Notes: a model not told the origin generated them from the letters alone. DNA of 64,000 nucleotides from Candidatus Omnitrophota bacterium (GCA_029570205.1 JAKQSI010000114.1:39939-103938); one strand, 5' to 3'. Shown: positions 1 through 9,625, numbered from the stretch's first letter. Made by a program: numbers and translations.

Positions 1-936
1 GGTAATTGAGCCGTCATAATAATCCACAACATGGGTCTGCTCGTCGTAAACCACATTTTCCAAAACCGTGCCGAAGCGAATCGCTTTCCAGATATCCGGT
101 TCCCCTTCCTTGCTGAGTCGGATCACTTTGGCATAGCAGCCGCCTTCGAAGTTGAAAATTCCGTCATCCGTCCACCCATGCTCATCATCGCCGATCAGTC
201 TCCGTTTCGGGTCCGCAGAAAGTGTGGTTTTCCCTGTCCCGGACAAGCCAAAGAAGAGAGCCACATCCCCATCGGGTCCCTCGTTGGCGGAACAATGCAT
301 TGAGAGCGCCCCCGCTTTTGGAAGCAAGTAATTCAGAATCGTGAAAATCCCCTTTTTCATTTCCCCGGCGTACTCGGTTCCCAAGATAACCAGTTCACGG
401 GTCTTGATGTTCAGGTTTATGCTGGTTTTCTTGGTAACACTCGGCGTGTGCGAATTGGCCGGAAATTGGCCGGAATTATAGATGACCCAATCCGGCTCAC
501 CGAAATTCTCCAATTCCTCCGCTGTCGGGCGAATCAGCATGTTGTGCATAAACAGCGCATGATACGCCCGTGCGCAGATCACGCGCATTTTGATGCGATG
601 CCGCGTGTCCCAACCGGCAAAGCCATCCACACAAAAAAGATGGGGTCGGGAGTTCAGAAAATCTATCGCGGTTTCCTTATTGATGGCGAACCCTTCTTCG
701 CTGATCGGAATGTTGATCGACCCCCACCATACATCTTCCCTGTGGAGCTCTTCCTCAACAACCCGTTTTTCGAGAGGACTTCGCCCGGTTTTTGCCCCGG
801 AATAGGCAATCAACGCGCCGGTATCTGCAATTGTGCATCCGGGTTCCTGAAGCCCCAGCTCATACAACCGGGGCACACATGGATTCCGGTCAACGTTCTT
901 CACGGTAATCCCGTGCGATAAGAGGTCAAATACCAT
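1..936 (-). CDS. pckA: Phosphoenolpyruvate carboxykinase (ATP), 3' end cut by window edge
   Basis: The reading frame runs from an ATG at 936 off the left edge, giving 312 N-terminal residues of an enzyme that is normally about 530 long. The translation contains the P-loop GLSGTGKTTLSADP, then LIGDDEHGW and the NFEGGCYAK segment, which are diagnostic of the ATP-dependent family. TGALIAYSGAKTGRSP near residues 33-50 is the N-terminal substrate-domain signature. The enzyme interconverts oxaloacetate plus ATP with PEP plus CO2 plus ADP in the cytoplasm, at the entry to gluconeogenesis or in fermentative CO2 fixation. An in-frame stop lies about 12 codons upstream, so the ATG at 936 is the likely start. 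There is a purine-rich stretch before it but no strong Shine-Dalgarno. Identity is secure; the metal-binding C-terminal half cannot be checked here. Confidence 0.95.
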   Translation of the reverse strand, partial: MVFDLLSHGITVKNVDRNPCVPRLYELGLQEPGCTIADTGALIAYSGAKTGRSPLEKRVVEEELHREDVWWGSINIPISEEGFAINKETAIDFLNSRPHLFCVDGFAGWDTRHRIKMRVICARAYHALFMHNMLIRPTAEELENFGEPDWVIYNSGQFPANSHTPSVTKKTSINLNIKTRELVILGTEYAGEMKKGIFTILNYLLPKAGALSMHCSANEGPDGDVALFFGLSGTGKTTLSADPKRRLIGDDEHGWTDDGIFNFEGGCYAKVIRLSKEGEPDIWKAIRFGTVLENVVYDEQTHVVDYYDGSIT

Positions 937-1037
937 CCTGTTTGCCCTTTCCCAGAATTCCTCTTCAATTCAACGATTTTTATAGAGGGTAATTCACTCA
1001 GGTCGATTAGGCAAGCCACAGCAAACGGGCACAAACT

Positions 1038-1054
1038 CCCGACGGAACGCCGGG
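1038..1054 (-). terminator. Possible hairpin terminator after the GH67-like gene
   Basis: On the minus strand CCCGGCG and CGTCGGG form a seven-pair stem (one G-T wobble) around a TTC loop, 42 bases past the stop of the gene ending at 1096 and before pckA. It is followed by AGTTTGTG, so the U-tract is poor. It is only a candidate. Confidence 0.35.
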
Positions 1055-1095
1055 GGATTTTCCCTTTGACTTCTTCGGCGGTTTTCAGAGAGAGA

Positions 1096-3615
1096 TCAAC
1101 GCGCCGATTCTTGTGCAGCCCCTGCTGAAGGAACCTTCATGAGCCACACCTCCGCGACCTGGCATCCACGCCCCGATCCGCCGGAACCGGGTTCCTGATA
1201 CCAGCTCAATAGGAGTTCGCCATCCCGTGTGGCATCAATGGGGATATCAAACTCCATCGGGCGGACCGGACTTTCCTTGGGAATAAACGGATGGACCTCG
1301 ATTTCATCGGCCACCATCCGAATTTTCAGGGCCGTGTTGCGCCGCATGTCGCCGGCATAGACAACGCGGACCCTGTATTGGGCATTCGGGTCCAGGTCCG
1401 AGTATTTCATCTGAAGTGGAGCATCATAAACGGATTCCGCGAAACATTGCCAGGAGATACGGTAATCGGGATTCGGTCGGAAACCGACGCGGGAAGATGC
1501 CCGGTATTCGGGGTCCGTTTCCGGTCCCAGCCCGCGCAGAAGATGCGGCCGGCACGTGAGATTCCCCAGATCATCATAGAAACCGCCGGGACCCGGATCG
1601 GTCCAATGGACAATCTCCTGAATGCCTTTCAGTCGTTCCGGCTCGGTATCAAGCGCACGCAGCTCAGAGAATCGTTTTTTGAGCCATTCCCGGTTATTCA
1701 ACGCCCGGTCGATCAGATCCAGATGCGCGCCTCGCTCTATAGCGATGGCCTTGTACTTGGGAACACTCAGCTGCATTCGAATGCTTTGATACAGGGCCTC
1801 TGCCAGTTCAAAAATCCGTCCGCGCCAGTCCAACGCAACGCGGTCGGTTATTGCACGATCCAGGATTTCCTCCGCGCGATCCATCGCCGCCAGAGAACCG
1901 AGCGGCCCGGACAACCCGCAAAGCGCTTCCATTGCCTGTTGCTCCAGTTCTGTCTCATAGATCAGCCTTCTTCGTTCATAGCCGTCGTAATAGGCTCGGA
2001 ACAATGCCTGCTGGAATCGCCAATTGAGAAGGTCCTGCGGGCCGGCGGCTTTCTCCATCGCCTGGAATTGCTTCAGCGTGATGTACACGGACTCGTTGGT
2101 CAAAAGCGGGCCTTCCCAATTCCTCTCTAACGCCAAAAGCCCCTGAGCGAAGTTATCCTCATACGCCGGTCCGATGAAATATCGGGAATATCGGCGCAGG
2201 ATATCGATCACGGGAGTATTCGAATCCCAACCCAGACCGCTCCACACGAATTTGTTGACATCGTCATTGCACCCTTCGGAATAGGTGAGGAATCCGATTG
2301 CCTGGTCCTTCCAGATCCGAAAGATCTTCGACTCGGCGACAGGACGCGGATTGATCACCTCCCGGTCCTCGGCAAGCGAGTAGGCAACATCCCAATCCTG
2401 GACCACATACTGGCAGCGAACGCTGTGAGTAATATCGGGATATCGACGAATAGGGTATTTTTTGGGGATCTTCGCACGGAGATCGGGCAGGCTGATCCGA
2501 TTCTGTGGGCCGAAAACAATGCCGGACAGCCAATCAGGTTGTTCCTTGTTCATATATTCCAGGAACTCATCCATCCATTCCTTGTTGAAACTCTGGGGGG
2601 ACATCCACATCTGTGCCTTGGGGTGAGTCCGGTGCAGAACCTCGGTTTGCTTTTCCAGCAAGGCCATCATGACCGTCGGACGGGTGTGACCCGGATCGCC
2701 GCCGGGAACAAATACGCAGTCGATTCGCGGCAATCGCGCGAAGACATCCCCCCATTCCTTGAGCGCAAATTCAACCGTGGCGGGATTGGAATAATCACTA
2801 TCCAGCGCGGGATACCAGATCCAGACATTCAGTCCATAATCGTCCGCAATCTGCGACATGCGGGCCATCATGTCGATTTTGGGAAGGGGAAGGTGCGGGC
2901 TGTAGTCATCATCATCGCTGCGCGGCGGGATCAGTTCGATGGCATTTGTGCCGAACACGGCAAGATCGCGGATATATTGTTCCCAGATCTCCGGTGTCCA
3001 TGCGTCGTAGGAATTGGTTTTCGGACGATATCCCAGCTGGTGACCGCGAAGTGGGTATTCCGGCACGGTGTTCATATCCAGCGATGGGTCCAGGGAGATA
3101 AACCCACGGGGCTCATCAATTCTCGTGGCTCCTCCGGCAGCCGTTTCCTGCACTCGCCTGCGTGTCATCTGCATTTCCTGGAGCAGGCGTCCGCATCCGA
3201 ACAGCACGCCACGCTCATCGTTGCCGACAACAAACACCGTGGGCGCTTTGCGGCCCTCTGTGAGAACGAAAATCCGGTAACCCTCCGCGCCTTCTTTCAC
3301 CGGACGGTCGGCGACAGCCTTGGCAAGCGGGCCTGCGAACGCCTTGAGGGACGAAGATGGTCCTACGGCCACGACCGGCACAGAATCATCCGGCCACTCG
3401 TGGACAACCTGCCACCGGACCATGGTTCGCTTCTCAACCTCTTCGACCAGCATTCGCACGGCTGTGTTCTCGGCCTTTGTGAGATCCGACGGACAGACCA
3501 CAACGGCCTGCCGGAGGTCCAGGGGTTCCGCCGCCATGGCCTGAGCGGACAGAAATCCCAGAGTCAATAGGATTGAAAAAATGCACGTTATGCAGGAGGA
3601 TTGAAGTGTCTTCAT
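1096..3615 (-). CDS. Secreted GH67/GH20-like carbohydrate-active protein
   Basis: An 839-residue exported protein. The ATG at 3615 opens a Sec signal peptide (MKTLQSS, hydrophobic core, AMA-A cleavage); an in-frame ATG 13 codons upstream would bury it, so I prefer the internal start. Residues of about 30-170 resemble the alpha/beta N-terminal domain found before GH67 and GH20 barrels. A segment with FGTNAIELIPP and NVWIWYP then looks like the start of a TIM barrel, with acidic candidates in a DDDD run and GGDPGH. The last 130 residues look like a beta-sandwich, possibly carbohydrate-binding. It probably acts on periplasmic or extracellular glycan, but substrate and catalytic residues cannot be assigned from reading alone. 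It is transcribed away from the hydrolase at 4032. An unrelated enzyme using the same scaffold is possible. Confidence 0.7.
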   Translation of the reverse strand: MKTLQSSCITCIFSILLTLGFLSAQAMAAEPLDLRQAVVVCPSDLTKAENTAVRMLVEEVEKRTMVRWQVVHEWPDDSVPVVAVGPSSSLKAFAGPLAKAVADRPVKEGAEGYRIFVLTEGRKAPTVFVVGNDERGVLFGCGRLLQEMQMTRRRVQETAAGGATRIDEPRGFISLDPSLDMNTVPEYPLRGHQLGYRPKTNSYDAWTPEIWEQYIRDLAVFGTNAIELIPPRSDDDDYSPHLPLPKIDMMARMSQIADDYGLNVWIWYPALDSDYSNPATVEFALKEWGDVFARLPRIDCVFVPGGDPGHTRPTVMMALLEKQTEVLHRTHPKAQMWMSPQSFNKEWMDEFLEYMNKEQPDWLSGIVFGPQNRISLPDLRAKIPKKYPIRRYPDITHSVRCQYVVQDWDVAYSLAEDREVINPRPVAESKIFRIWKDQAIGFLTYSEGCNDDVNKFVWSGLGWDSNTPVIDILRRYSRYFIGPAYEDNFAQGLLALERNWEGPLLTNESVYITLKQFQAMEKAAGPQDLLNWRFQQALFRAYYDGYERRRLIYETELEQQAMEALCGLSGPLGSLAAMDRAEEILDRAITDRVALDWRGRIFELAEALYQSIRMQLSVPKYKAIAIERGAHLDLIDRALNNREWLKKRFSELRALDTEPERLKGIQEIVHWTDPGPGGFYDDLGNLTCRPHLLRGLGPETDPEYRASSRVGFRPNPDYRISWQCFAESVYDAPLQMKYSDLDPNAQYRVRVVYAGDMRRNTALKIRMVADEIEVHPFIPKESPVRPMEFDIPIDATRDGELLLSWYQEPGSGGSGRGCQVAEVWLMKVPSAGAAQESAR

Positions 3616-3757
3616 TGTCGGACTCCAAAACGATAGGGATTGATCGCGGATCATTCAACAAATATTCCACGACACCTGATTATCAAGCCTGGAGGGCGGA
3701 TGTCAATAGACAACGTCATACAAATAGATTCTTCTGCGCCTGACAGGTCAGGTGCAT

Positions 3758-3837
3758 TCAACCCCCTCTCTGTCTCCCCCAATCTTTGGGGCAGCGGTTC
3801 CTCCCCCGAAGATCGCGGGAGGTCAGGTGGGGGTTGA
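3758..3837. repeat. Intergenic palindromic repeat, cloverleaf-like, copy 1
   Basis: Outer arms TCAACCCCC and GGGGGTTGA enclose two hairpins: CCCCCAA-TCT-TTGGGG and CCTCCC-GGGAGG. Copies of the same layout occur at 29764-29847 (opposite orientation, sharing CTCCCCCAATCTTTGGGG) and 60827-60898. It lies in the 416-base gap between two divergent genes. Confidence 0.7.
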
Positions 3838-3922
3838 CCGGATATCGCAAGACTCCTTGGCGTGAACGTTGTGCGAGAGATTTCTCAGGAGACTTGCCAT
3901 CGCATCGCTCCTCCCTACGGCA

Positions 3923-3952
3923 TTGACATCTGTGATATTCAGGAGGTATTTT
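3923..3952 (+). promoter_or_regulatory. Sigma-70-type promoter for the 4032 hydrolase
   Basis: TTGACA at 3923-3928, an 18-base spacer and TATTTT at 3947-3952. The predicted start near 3959 leaves a leader of about 70 bases before the ATG at 4032. Confidence 0.55.
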
Positions 3953-4031
3953 CGGACCGATTGAAGGCGGCGATGATCCCCGCAACAATGCTGGACAGAA
4001 ACGAAACACTTTTCCTGAAGAAGAATATCCG

Positions 4032-5306
4032 ATGGAGACCAAATCCCAATTCACACCAATTTGTATGACATTATTTGCCGGAATCGCTTTGTGGGTTGTT
4101 TTCTTGTTCCCGTGTGCCGTTCCCGGTTTCGGTCCGTTTTCAGGGGGCACAACCATGGAGATACCGGATTCCTCGGTTGGGACACTGTTTCCCTTTGTGA
4201 AGAAGATCGCGGAACGAAATCCCGTTCCCAAGTATCGTTTCCTGCGGGAGGAGTTCACCAGCCCGGAAAGTTGGCGTCGTCAGGCACAACCGCTGGTCAT
4301 GGCAAACCTGCATTACGAACCTGCGCCTGTGGACCCCAAGCCGGAGGTGATCGAGAAAGTCGACCTCGGAACGCACAGTCGCGAGTATATCCGGTTCAAC
4401 ACAACACCCGAAAGCCGGATATCAGGCTACGTGTTGGTTCCGAAGGGGGAAGGCCCGTTTCCGGCGCTGGTCGCGCTGCATGACCACGGAGCTTTCTACC
4501 TGTGGGGAAAAGAAAAACTGGTAAGATTGGAGAGCGAGCATCCGGCCCTGGTGAAATTCCGTGAAACCTGTTACGGCGGAGTTGCCATCGCGGATGAACT
4601 GGCGAAACGCGGGTATGTGGTGGCCGTGATCGACATGCTGTATTGGGGAGAGCGTCGAATGCTGCTCCCGGGAGATCCGGAAGGATACCTGACGCGCAGC
4701 CAGGAACTTACCGAGGAAGAGATTCTTCAGTTTAACCGGCGATCCGGCATGAACGAGCAGATTTTTGCGCGCACCCTGATGGCCGCCGGGACAACCTGGT
4801 TCGGGGTGATTCACTGGGATGACCGGAGAACCGTTGACTATCTTCTGACCCGTCCGGAAGTCGATCCCAATCGAATCGGCTGTGTGGGGCTTTCCGTGGG
4901 CGGATATCGGGCGGTACACCTGACCGCCCTGGATGATCGTATCCGCGCCGGTGTGGGGGTGGGCTGGATGTGTACTTATGGAAGCATGTTGCAAAAACAC
5001 ATTCCGAACGGAATCGGGCTGACCAAGATTATCCCCGGAACTTATGAATACCTGGACCTGCCGGATATCGCCGCGCTTTCGATGCCGCGTCCTTTGATGG
5101 TGATCAACGGGACAAAAGACGGACTGTTCCCGTGGGAGGGTGTGCAAAATGCCTATCAGATCCTTCGGGACTCCTATCAAAAAGCGGGAGTTCCCGAACG
5201 ATTTCAGGCGGTCACCTACGAAGGACCGCATGAATTCAACAGGGAGATGCAGGAAGTCGCGTTTGCCTGGCTCGACCGCTGGGTAAAGAATGCCGAAGGA
5301 AATTGA
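4032..5306 (+). CDS. Exported alpha/beta hydrolase, CE7/Abhydrolase_7-like esterase
   Basis: 424 residues with an N-terminal hydrophobic segment (about 10-32) that acts as signal peptide or anchor, then an alpha/beta hydrolase. ALVALHDHG (146-153) fits the oxyanion-hole strand. The nucleophile elbow GLSVGG puts the serine at 288, NGTKDGLFP gives Asp363 and EGPHEFNREM gives His400, so the triad is complete. The layout matches the acetyl-xylan-esterase or dienelactone-hydrolase-like group, so sugar-ester hydrolysis outside the cytoplasm is the best guess. The closest relative I can see is in this window: the last 330 residues of the protein at 12348-16694 share DELAKRGYVV, the elbow, GLFP and HxFNREMQE. 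The start is chosen for the signal sequence; its ribosome site (GAAGAAG) is weak. Confidence 0.8.
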   Translation: METKSQFTPICMTLFAGIALWVVFLFPCAVPGFGPFSGGTTMEIPDSSVGTLFPFVKKIAERNPVPKYRFLREEFTSPESWRRQAQPLVMANLHYEPAPVDPKPEVIEKVDLGTHSREYIRFNTTPESRISGYVLVPKGEGPFPALVALHDHGAFYLWGKEKLVRLESEHPALVKFRETCYGGVAIADELAKRGYVVAVIDMLYWGERRMLLPGDPEGYLTRSQELTEEEILQFNRRSGMNEQIFARTLMAAGTTWFGVIHWDDRRTVDYLLTRPEVDPNRIGCVGLSVGGYRAVHLTALDDRIRAGVGVGWMCTYGSMLQKHIPNGIGLTKIIPGTYEYLDLPDIAALSMPRPLMVINGTKDGLFPWEGVQNAYQILRDSYQKAGVPERFQAVTYEGPHEFNREMQEVAFAWLDRWVKNAEGN

Positions 5307-5330
5307 GCGTTCGAACGAACCGTCCCACGG

Positions 5331-6221
5331 TTATTCTTTCTCCCATTCCCCCAGGAACGCGTTCAATCCCATGTCGGATGCCTGTTTGTAGAAAAACTCC
5401 ATCGCATCCATCAATCGGATCTCCCCACGCCAGAATGGAAAATTGCCCAGTTGCTTGACTACTCCAGCCGGGACGGTCGGAATGTGAACCTCGCCGAAAA
5501 AATCCTCCGTCGGTTTCTCGGTTTTCCAGAAGAGATCGGGATCCATCGGAAGCGGTTCCGGTGGGACCGAGATTTCTTCCGGTTCTTCGATTTCCGGTTC
5601 GGTCGGTTCCTGGTGACCTGTGGAAAGTTGGACCAGCATTTCCTCCCGTGACAGGCCGCGCATCTTGAAGATGAGAAACGGATCGCGGTCGAATTCCTCT
5701 CCCAATAAATAGAACACGGCGGCGATATGCTTGCACGGATTGGACCAATCCGGACAGGAGCATTCCGTGGAGAGGTCTTTGAATCTGGAAGGAAACAGAG
5801 TCAATTTCATCTCATCGAAAACGGATTCGATTTCCCGTGGCATTTCGCCTGCGGCAAGTTTGGCCGCGAAAATCGGCTGCCGTGAGAACGCTTCCACCAG
5901 AGACTTCCATTCCTCATCGCTCAGGGCCTTCACGGTGATCTCGACGAAATAGGGTTGAACTCGCGAACCTTGGACTTTCGCTTCCACCCGGCCCTTGCCG
6001 ATTTCGATGGACAACACCTGGCCGCGACGCGCATAAGACCGCCCGCGAGACAACCGCTCCCCGATCTGAAAACTCTCCAGCACTTCGATCCACCGTTTTG
6101 CCCACCAGCTTTCGGCAAATGCGCCCCGTTTTGTCTGTGCTTTAATGCCACCCTTTGCTTCACGCGCAGGAGGAAAATAGTCGTAGTCAAACTCTCGGTA
6201 TCTTCGCCTTCTTTTACTCAT
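5331..6221 (-). CDS. SWIM zinc-finger protein, partner of the SNF2 ATPase
   Basis: 296 residues starting MSKRRRR at 6221, where GGAG sits eight bases upstream. A longer frame to 6323 only translates an intergenic repeat. A CxCx6CxH SWIM motif lies at Cys154, Cys156, Cys163 and His165 and should bind one zinc. The N-terminus is basic, and an acidic, proline-rich linker (about residues 205-235) separates the finger from a C-terminal helical part. SWIM modules bind nucleic acid or proteins, and bacterial SNF2-family ATPases are often encoded beside such a gene. Here the SNF2 gene lies 230 bases upstream on the same strand. A joint role in remodelling nucleic-acid complexes is inferred; the target is unknown. 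Confidence 0.85.
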   Translation of the reverse strand: MSKRRRRYREFDYDYFPPAREAKGGIKAQTKRGAFAESWWAKRWIEVLESFQIGERLSRGRSYARRGQVLSIEIGKGRVEAKVQGSRVQPYFVEITVKALSDEEWKSLVEAFSRQPIFAAKLAAGEMPREIESVFDEMKLTLFPSRFKDLSTECSCPDWSNPCKHIAAVFYLLGEEFDRDPFLIFKMRGLSREEMLVQLSTGHQEPTEPEIEEPEEISVPPEPLPMDPDLFWKTEKPTEDFFGEVHIPTVPAGVVKQLGNFPFWRGEIRLMDAMEFFYKQASDMGLNAFLGEWEKE

Positions 6222-6237
6222 GGAGAACTCCATTCCT

Positions 6238-6430
6238 AAGAAATATTCCGCGCAGCCGTCATTCCGAGGAGCGAAGCGACGTGGGAATCTCATTGTTGGA
6301 GCGTCCAAGCCTGAGATCGCCACATCCCGGCCCTTCGCAGACTCCGGGCCGGAATTCGCGATGACGGGACGGGCCTGCCCTCGCGAGAACTACTTTCTTT
6401 GTCTTATCACCGGCCCTGCCGGTTTGCCAC
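6238..6430. repeat. Composite intergenic repeat between SNF2 and SWIM genes
   Basis: The spacer contains GAGATCGCCAC...CCCTTCGCAGACTCC, GCGATGACGGG and CTTTCTT...TCACCGGCCC, in the order also found at 59450-59660. There the 59499-59619 element sits in the middle. It is flanked by CATTCCGAGGAGCGAAGCGACG, a type of palindromic filler common in environmental genomes. No gene is supported here. Confidence 0.65.
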
Positions 6431-6451
6431 TCGTTATGAATTACTTTCGGA

Positions 6452-9400
6452 TTACTCCGCGACGGCATCCCGGCTGAGTTTGAACAGCTCTTTCAGTTCT
6501 CCGGTCGAGAGTTCGGTCAGCCAGCCTTCGCCGGTTCCAACAACGCCTTCCGCGATTTCCTTCTTACTTTCGATCATTTGGTCGATTCTCTCTTCCATGG
6601 TTCCGACACAGAGGAACTTGTGTACCTGAACGTTCTTGGTCTGGCCGATACGAAATGCCCGATCGGTTGCCTGGTTCTCCACGGCGGGATTCCACCATCG
6701 GTCGAAATGGAACACATGATTAGCGCGGGTCAGGTTCAAGCCGGTCCCGCCTGCTTTGAGCGACAGAATGAAAATGCTCGGCCCATCCTCGCTTTGGAAC
6801 CGTTCGATCATCGCATCCCGGTGTTTCTTGGCGACCTGCCCGCACAGAAAAAGGACTTCCCGTCCGAACTGGTATTGAAGATATTCCTGCAAGAGCGTTC
6901 CCATCACGGCGAATTGCGTGAAAATCAGCGTTCGATCGCCGACCGCGAGGATTTCCTCCAGCATTTCGGTGAGCCGGGCCAGCTTACCGGATCGTCCGGG
7001 AAGGGCGGACCGGTCTCCCAGGAATTGGGCCGGGTGGTTGCAGATTTGTTTGAGCTTGGAGAGTACGGCCAGGATCAGGCCTTTCCTCTCGATCCCTTGT
7101 GCGGAGTCCAGGGCGCTTTCCATATCTTCCACGACCGCTGCATATAGAGAAGCCTGTTCTTTGGTCAGGTTGCAGAAGACTTTCATTTCCAGCTTTTCGG
7201 GCAAGTCCGCAATGATGGATCGGTCCGTCTTTAACCGCCGAAGAACAAATGGGCCGGTGAGGCGTTTGAGGCGCAGGACCGCTTCCTGATCGCGCAAAGC
7301 CTGAATGGGGATGAAGAACCTTGTCTTGAATTCCGTTCTCGTTCCAAGGAAACCGGGATTAAGGAACTCCATGATCGACCACAAATCGCCGACGTTGTTT
7401 TCCACAGGCGTTCCGGTCAGGGCGATGCGATATTCCGCCTGCAATGCCCGCGCCGCTCTGGACTGTTTCGTATCGGCATTTTTGATGTTTTGTGCCTCAT
7501 CCAGAATGATTCCAGACCACGAGACACTTTTGAACATCTCAAAATCCCGGTACAGAAGGGAATAGCTGGAAATGACCAGCGCGTTCTTCTCCGCTTCGTG
7601 CTGGAATCTTTTCCCTTTATTTCGCGCGCTTCCGTGATGAATCATCGTGGGGAGATCAGGCGTGAACCGCGCGGCCTCTTTTTCCCAGTTGTTCATAACG
7701 GAGGTAGGGCAGACCAGCAGAACGGGCTTCTTGCCGTTGGTATGCCGATCATGCTGAATCAGCGCCAACGCTTGAATGGTTTTCCCCAATCCCATATCGT
7801 CCGCCAGACAGGCCCCCAATCCCCAGCGACGCAGGAATCCCAGCCAGGAATACCCCCGCACCTGGTAGGGCCGCAATGTGCCCTGGAATCGCTCCGGACA
7901 CTCCAACTCAGAAAATGCCGCTCTTCCATTCAGTCGGTCCAGGAGAGCGGCAATCGCCCCTTCTGCCGTGACTGTGCCGGTTTCGAGTTCCCATGGGCCG
8001 GGCGTTCGCCCTAACGACAGTTGAATCGCATCCCTCACCGTTCCTTCGCTGAGCGACGCGCTTTGCAAAAACTTGAGGGCTTGCGCAATGTCATCGGGAT
8101 GCAGATGCACCCACTGCCCGCGAATCTTGACGAGCGGCGTCTTCAAACGGGCCAAATCTTCCAATTCCTTCAAAGAAATCTTTTCTTCTCCAAGGGCGAT
8201 CTCCCACTCGAAGTGAACCAGATCGTCCATAGACAAACCCCCGCCGCCCGTCATGGCGGGGCTTTTAACATGCGCGGAAGCCGAGAAGCGCGGCTGAACA
8301 CCCTTTCGTACCCACCAGGACGGAAGCAGCAACCCGAATCCCATCTGGTCCAGGACAACCGCCTCTTGTGTTAGAAACGAATAGGCCTGCTCGGTTCTCA
8401 GTTCATACCCCGGTGGGTTGGATGAACGCAGACTGGACTCGATATGACGGCTGATTCGAGACGCCCGCCCCAGCGAAAACAGAAGATACTCGTTCGGATT
8501 GAACTTTCTTCTTTTGAACAGGGAGGATTCCCGCCCTTTAGGTTTCCACGCATTTTCCGCCGGGATCAATAAACTTGGGTCTCTCATGTCCTGGAGCAGG
8601 TACCGAACATACCAGGTGTCGCCTTTCGCCGACTCGTCCTGTCCTTTGGAATCGCCTTCGACAGGTTCTTCCAAGCGAAAACACAATCGAAACGGAGATT
8701 CCTCGGTATACGCGGAAGGTCGCTGCCATTCACGAATCTGGCCGGCCAGCTGCGCTAATTCGGGACCGTCCTTTTTCAATAAACCGTCTTCCGACCAAAG
8801 GGCGTGAATCCACCGGTCGTGGAGACTGTCGAATGACGCTGTCTTTGATAGCCCTGCCGGAGCAGGCCGTCCTGAATCGCGCTTCCTCGAGAATCGAACC
8901 AGGAAATCCATCATCCGGTTCAGAAATGCCGTCAGCAAAGCGGCGGAGGAAACATCGGGCGCGATTTCGTGATCCCGAGTCAGTGCGCGACATGCCGGGG
9001 GCATTGCCCGGACCGATTGCTGAAACGTCTGTGCGGCGTTTGCCCGGATTAACGGACGCCAGCAGGCACGCCACGAATCGGCTTCTTGAACCAGGTCCGG
9101 CAGGAATTGCTGCCGAGTCACCAGGCTGCCTGAGAAACGCATCATGTTCGACCAGAACCGCAAGTCCGGTCCCACCAGAATGCCGGGCGCCGCCAAGTCC
9201 GCATTCATCAACCGGCAGAGAAGGAATGCGACATCGGAGAAGGAAATCTCCACACCCGTGATACGCCAAGCCGCCAACTCCCATGTCCCGCGCGAGGGAA
9301 GATCGGCGATAATGGGATTGGATACCAGGGGAACTTTCCCGCAACTCGGCAGCCAGACATAAAGCATCTCGACCGATTTCTGTGTAAGACGCGTCTCCAT

Positions 9401-9580
9401 TCCGACTGTTTGCAATGCCTCTTTGAGATGCTCAAGACCCGCATCGTACGGGAAAACCTGAGCTTCACCTTGTTTCCCCGCCTTCCGGCCCTTTGAAGGC
9501 GGTTGGTCTCCATCCGGTGCGTTACGCTCGCCCCAGAGAAAAAACCGATTCTCGATCATACTTCCATGGAGAACGATCAT
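6452..9580 (-). CDS. SNF2-family helicase-like ATPase (RapA/HepA-related)
   Basis: 1042 residues. The N-terminal 440 residues have no obvious motif. About 450-560 matches the DUF3670-type SNF2-associated segment (DLVHFEWEIALGE, LVKIRGQWVHL). The motor follows: Walker A DDMGLGKT at 594-601, DEAQ box at 694-697, LTGTPVENN, and a C-terminal RecA lobe with SLKAGGTGLNLT, DRWWNPAVENQATDRAFRIGQ-type motifs. All motor motifs look intact, so ATP-driven translocation on nucleic acid is expected. The gene lies between a GT4 gene (45 bases upstream) and the SWIM gene. Bacterial SNF2 proteins serve in RNA-polymerase recycling or sometimes in defence islands. No restriction, nuclease or phage genes are nearby, so I favour a housekeeping role. 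Confidence 0.92.
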   Translation of the reverse strand: MIVLHGSMIENRFFLWGERNAPDGDQPPSKGRKAGKQGEAQVFPYDAGLEHLKEALQTVGMETRLTQKSVEMLYVWLPSCGKVPLVSNPIIADLPSRGTWELAAWRITGVEISFSDVAFLLCRLMNADLAAPGILVGPDLRFWSNMMRFSGSLVTRQQFLPDLVQEADSWRACWRPLIRANAAQTFQQSVRAMPPACRALTRDHEIAPDVSSAALLTAFLNRMMDFLVRFSRKRDSGRPAPAGLSKTASFDSLHDRWIHALWSEDGLLKKDGPELAQLAGQIREWQRPSAYTEESPFRLCFRLEEPVEGDSKGQDESAKGDTWYVRYLLQDMRDPSLLIPAENAWKPKGRESSLFKRRKFNPNEYLLFSLGRASRISRHIESSLRSSNPPGYELRTEQAYSFLTQEAVVLDQMGFGLLLPSWWVRKGVQPRFSASAHVKSPAMTGGGGLSMDDLVHFEWEIALGEEKISLKELEDLARLKTPLVKIRGQWVHLHPDDIAQALKFLQSASLSEGTVRDAIQLSLGRTPGPWELETGTVTAEGAIAALLDRLNGRAAFSELECPERFQGTLRPYQVRGYSWLGFLRRWGLGACLADDMGLGKTIQALALIQHDRHTNGKKPVLLVCPTSVMNNWEKEAARFTPDLPTMIHHGSARNKGKRFQHEAEKNALVISSYSLLYRDFEMFKSVSWSGIILDEAQNIKNADTKQSRAARALQAEYRIALTGTPVENNVGDLWSIMEFLNPGFLGTRTEFKTRFFIPIQALRDQEAVLRLKRLTGPFVLRRLKTDRSIIADLPEKLEMKVFCNLTKEQASLYAAVVEDMESALDSAQGIERKGLILAVLSKLKQICNHPAQFLGDRSALPGRSGKLARLTEMLEEILAVGDRTLIFTQFAVMGTLLQEYLQYQFGREVLFLCGQVAKKHRDAMIERFQSEDGPSIFILSLKAGGTGLNLTRANHVFHFDRWWNPAVENQATDRAFRIGQTKNVQVHKFLCVGTMEERIDQMIESKKEIAEGVVGTGEGWLTELSTGELKELFKLSRDAVAE

Positions 9581-9625
9581 GGTCTCGACCCTTTTCTACA
9601 CGATAACCCGAGGGATCCTACTTAC

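Noticed and set aside
2425-3570. A 381-residue plus-strand frame inside the GH67-like gene
   Set aside because: Antisense shadow with no signal peptide or domain; the opposite strand encodes a secreted protein with a clean signal sequence.
3862-4068. 68-residue frame in front of the 4032 hydrolase
   Set aside because: It overlaps the promoter and the start of the hydrolase gene and has no ribosome site or similarity.
6222-6323. N-terminal extension of the SWIM protein
   Set aside because: It translates the intergenic repeat (RRFAPRNDG) and ignores the good ribosome site before MSKRRRR.
5331-9580. A phage-defence island around the SNF2 gene
   Set aside because: No nuclease, methylase, reverse transcriptase or other defence gene is adjacent; neighbours are a glycosyltransferase and thioredoxin.
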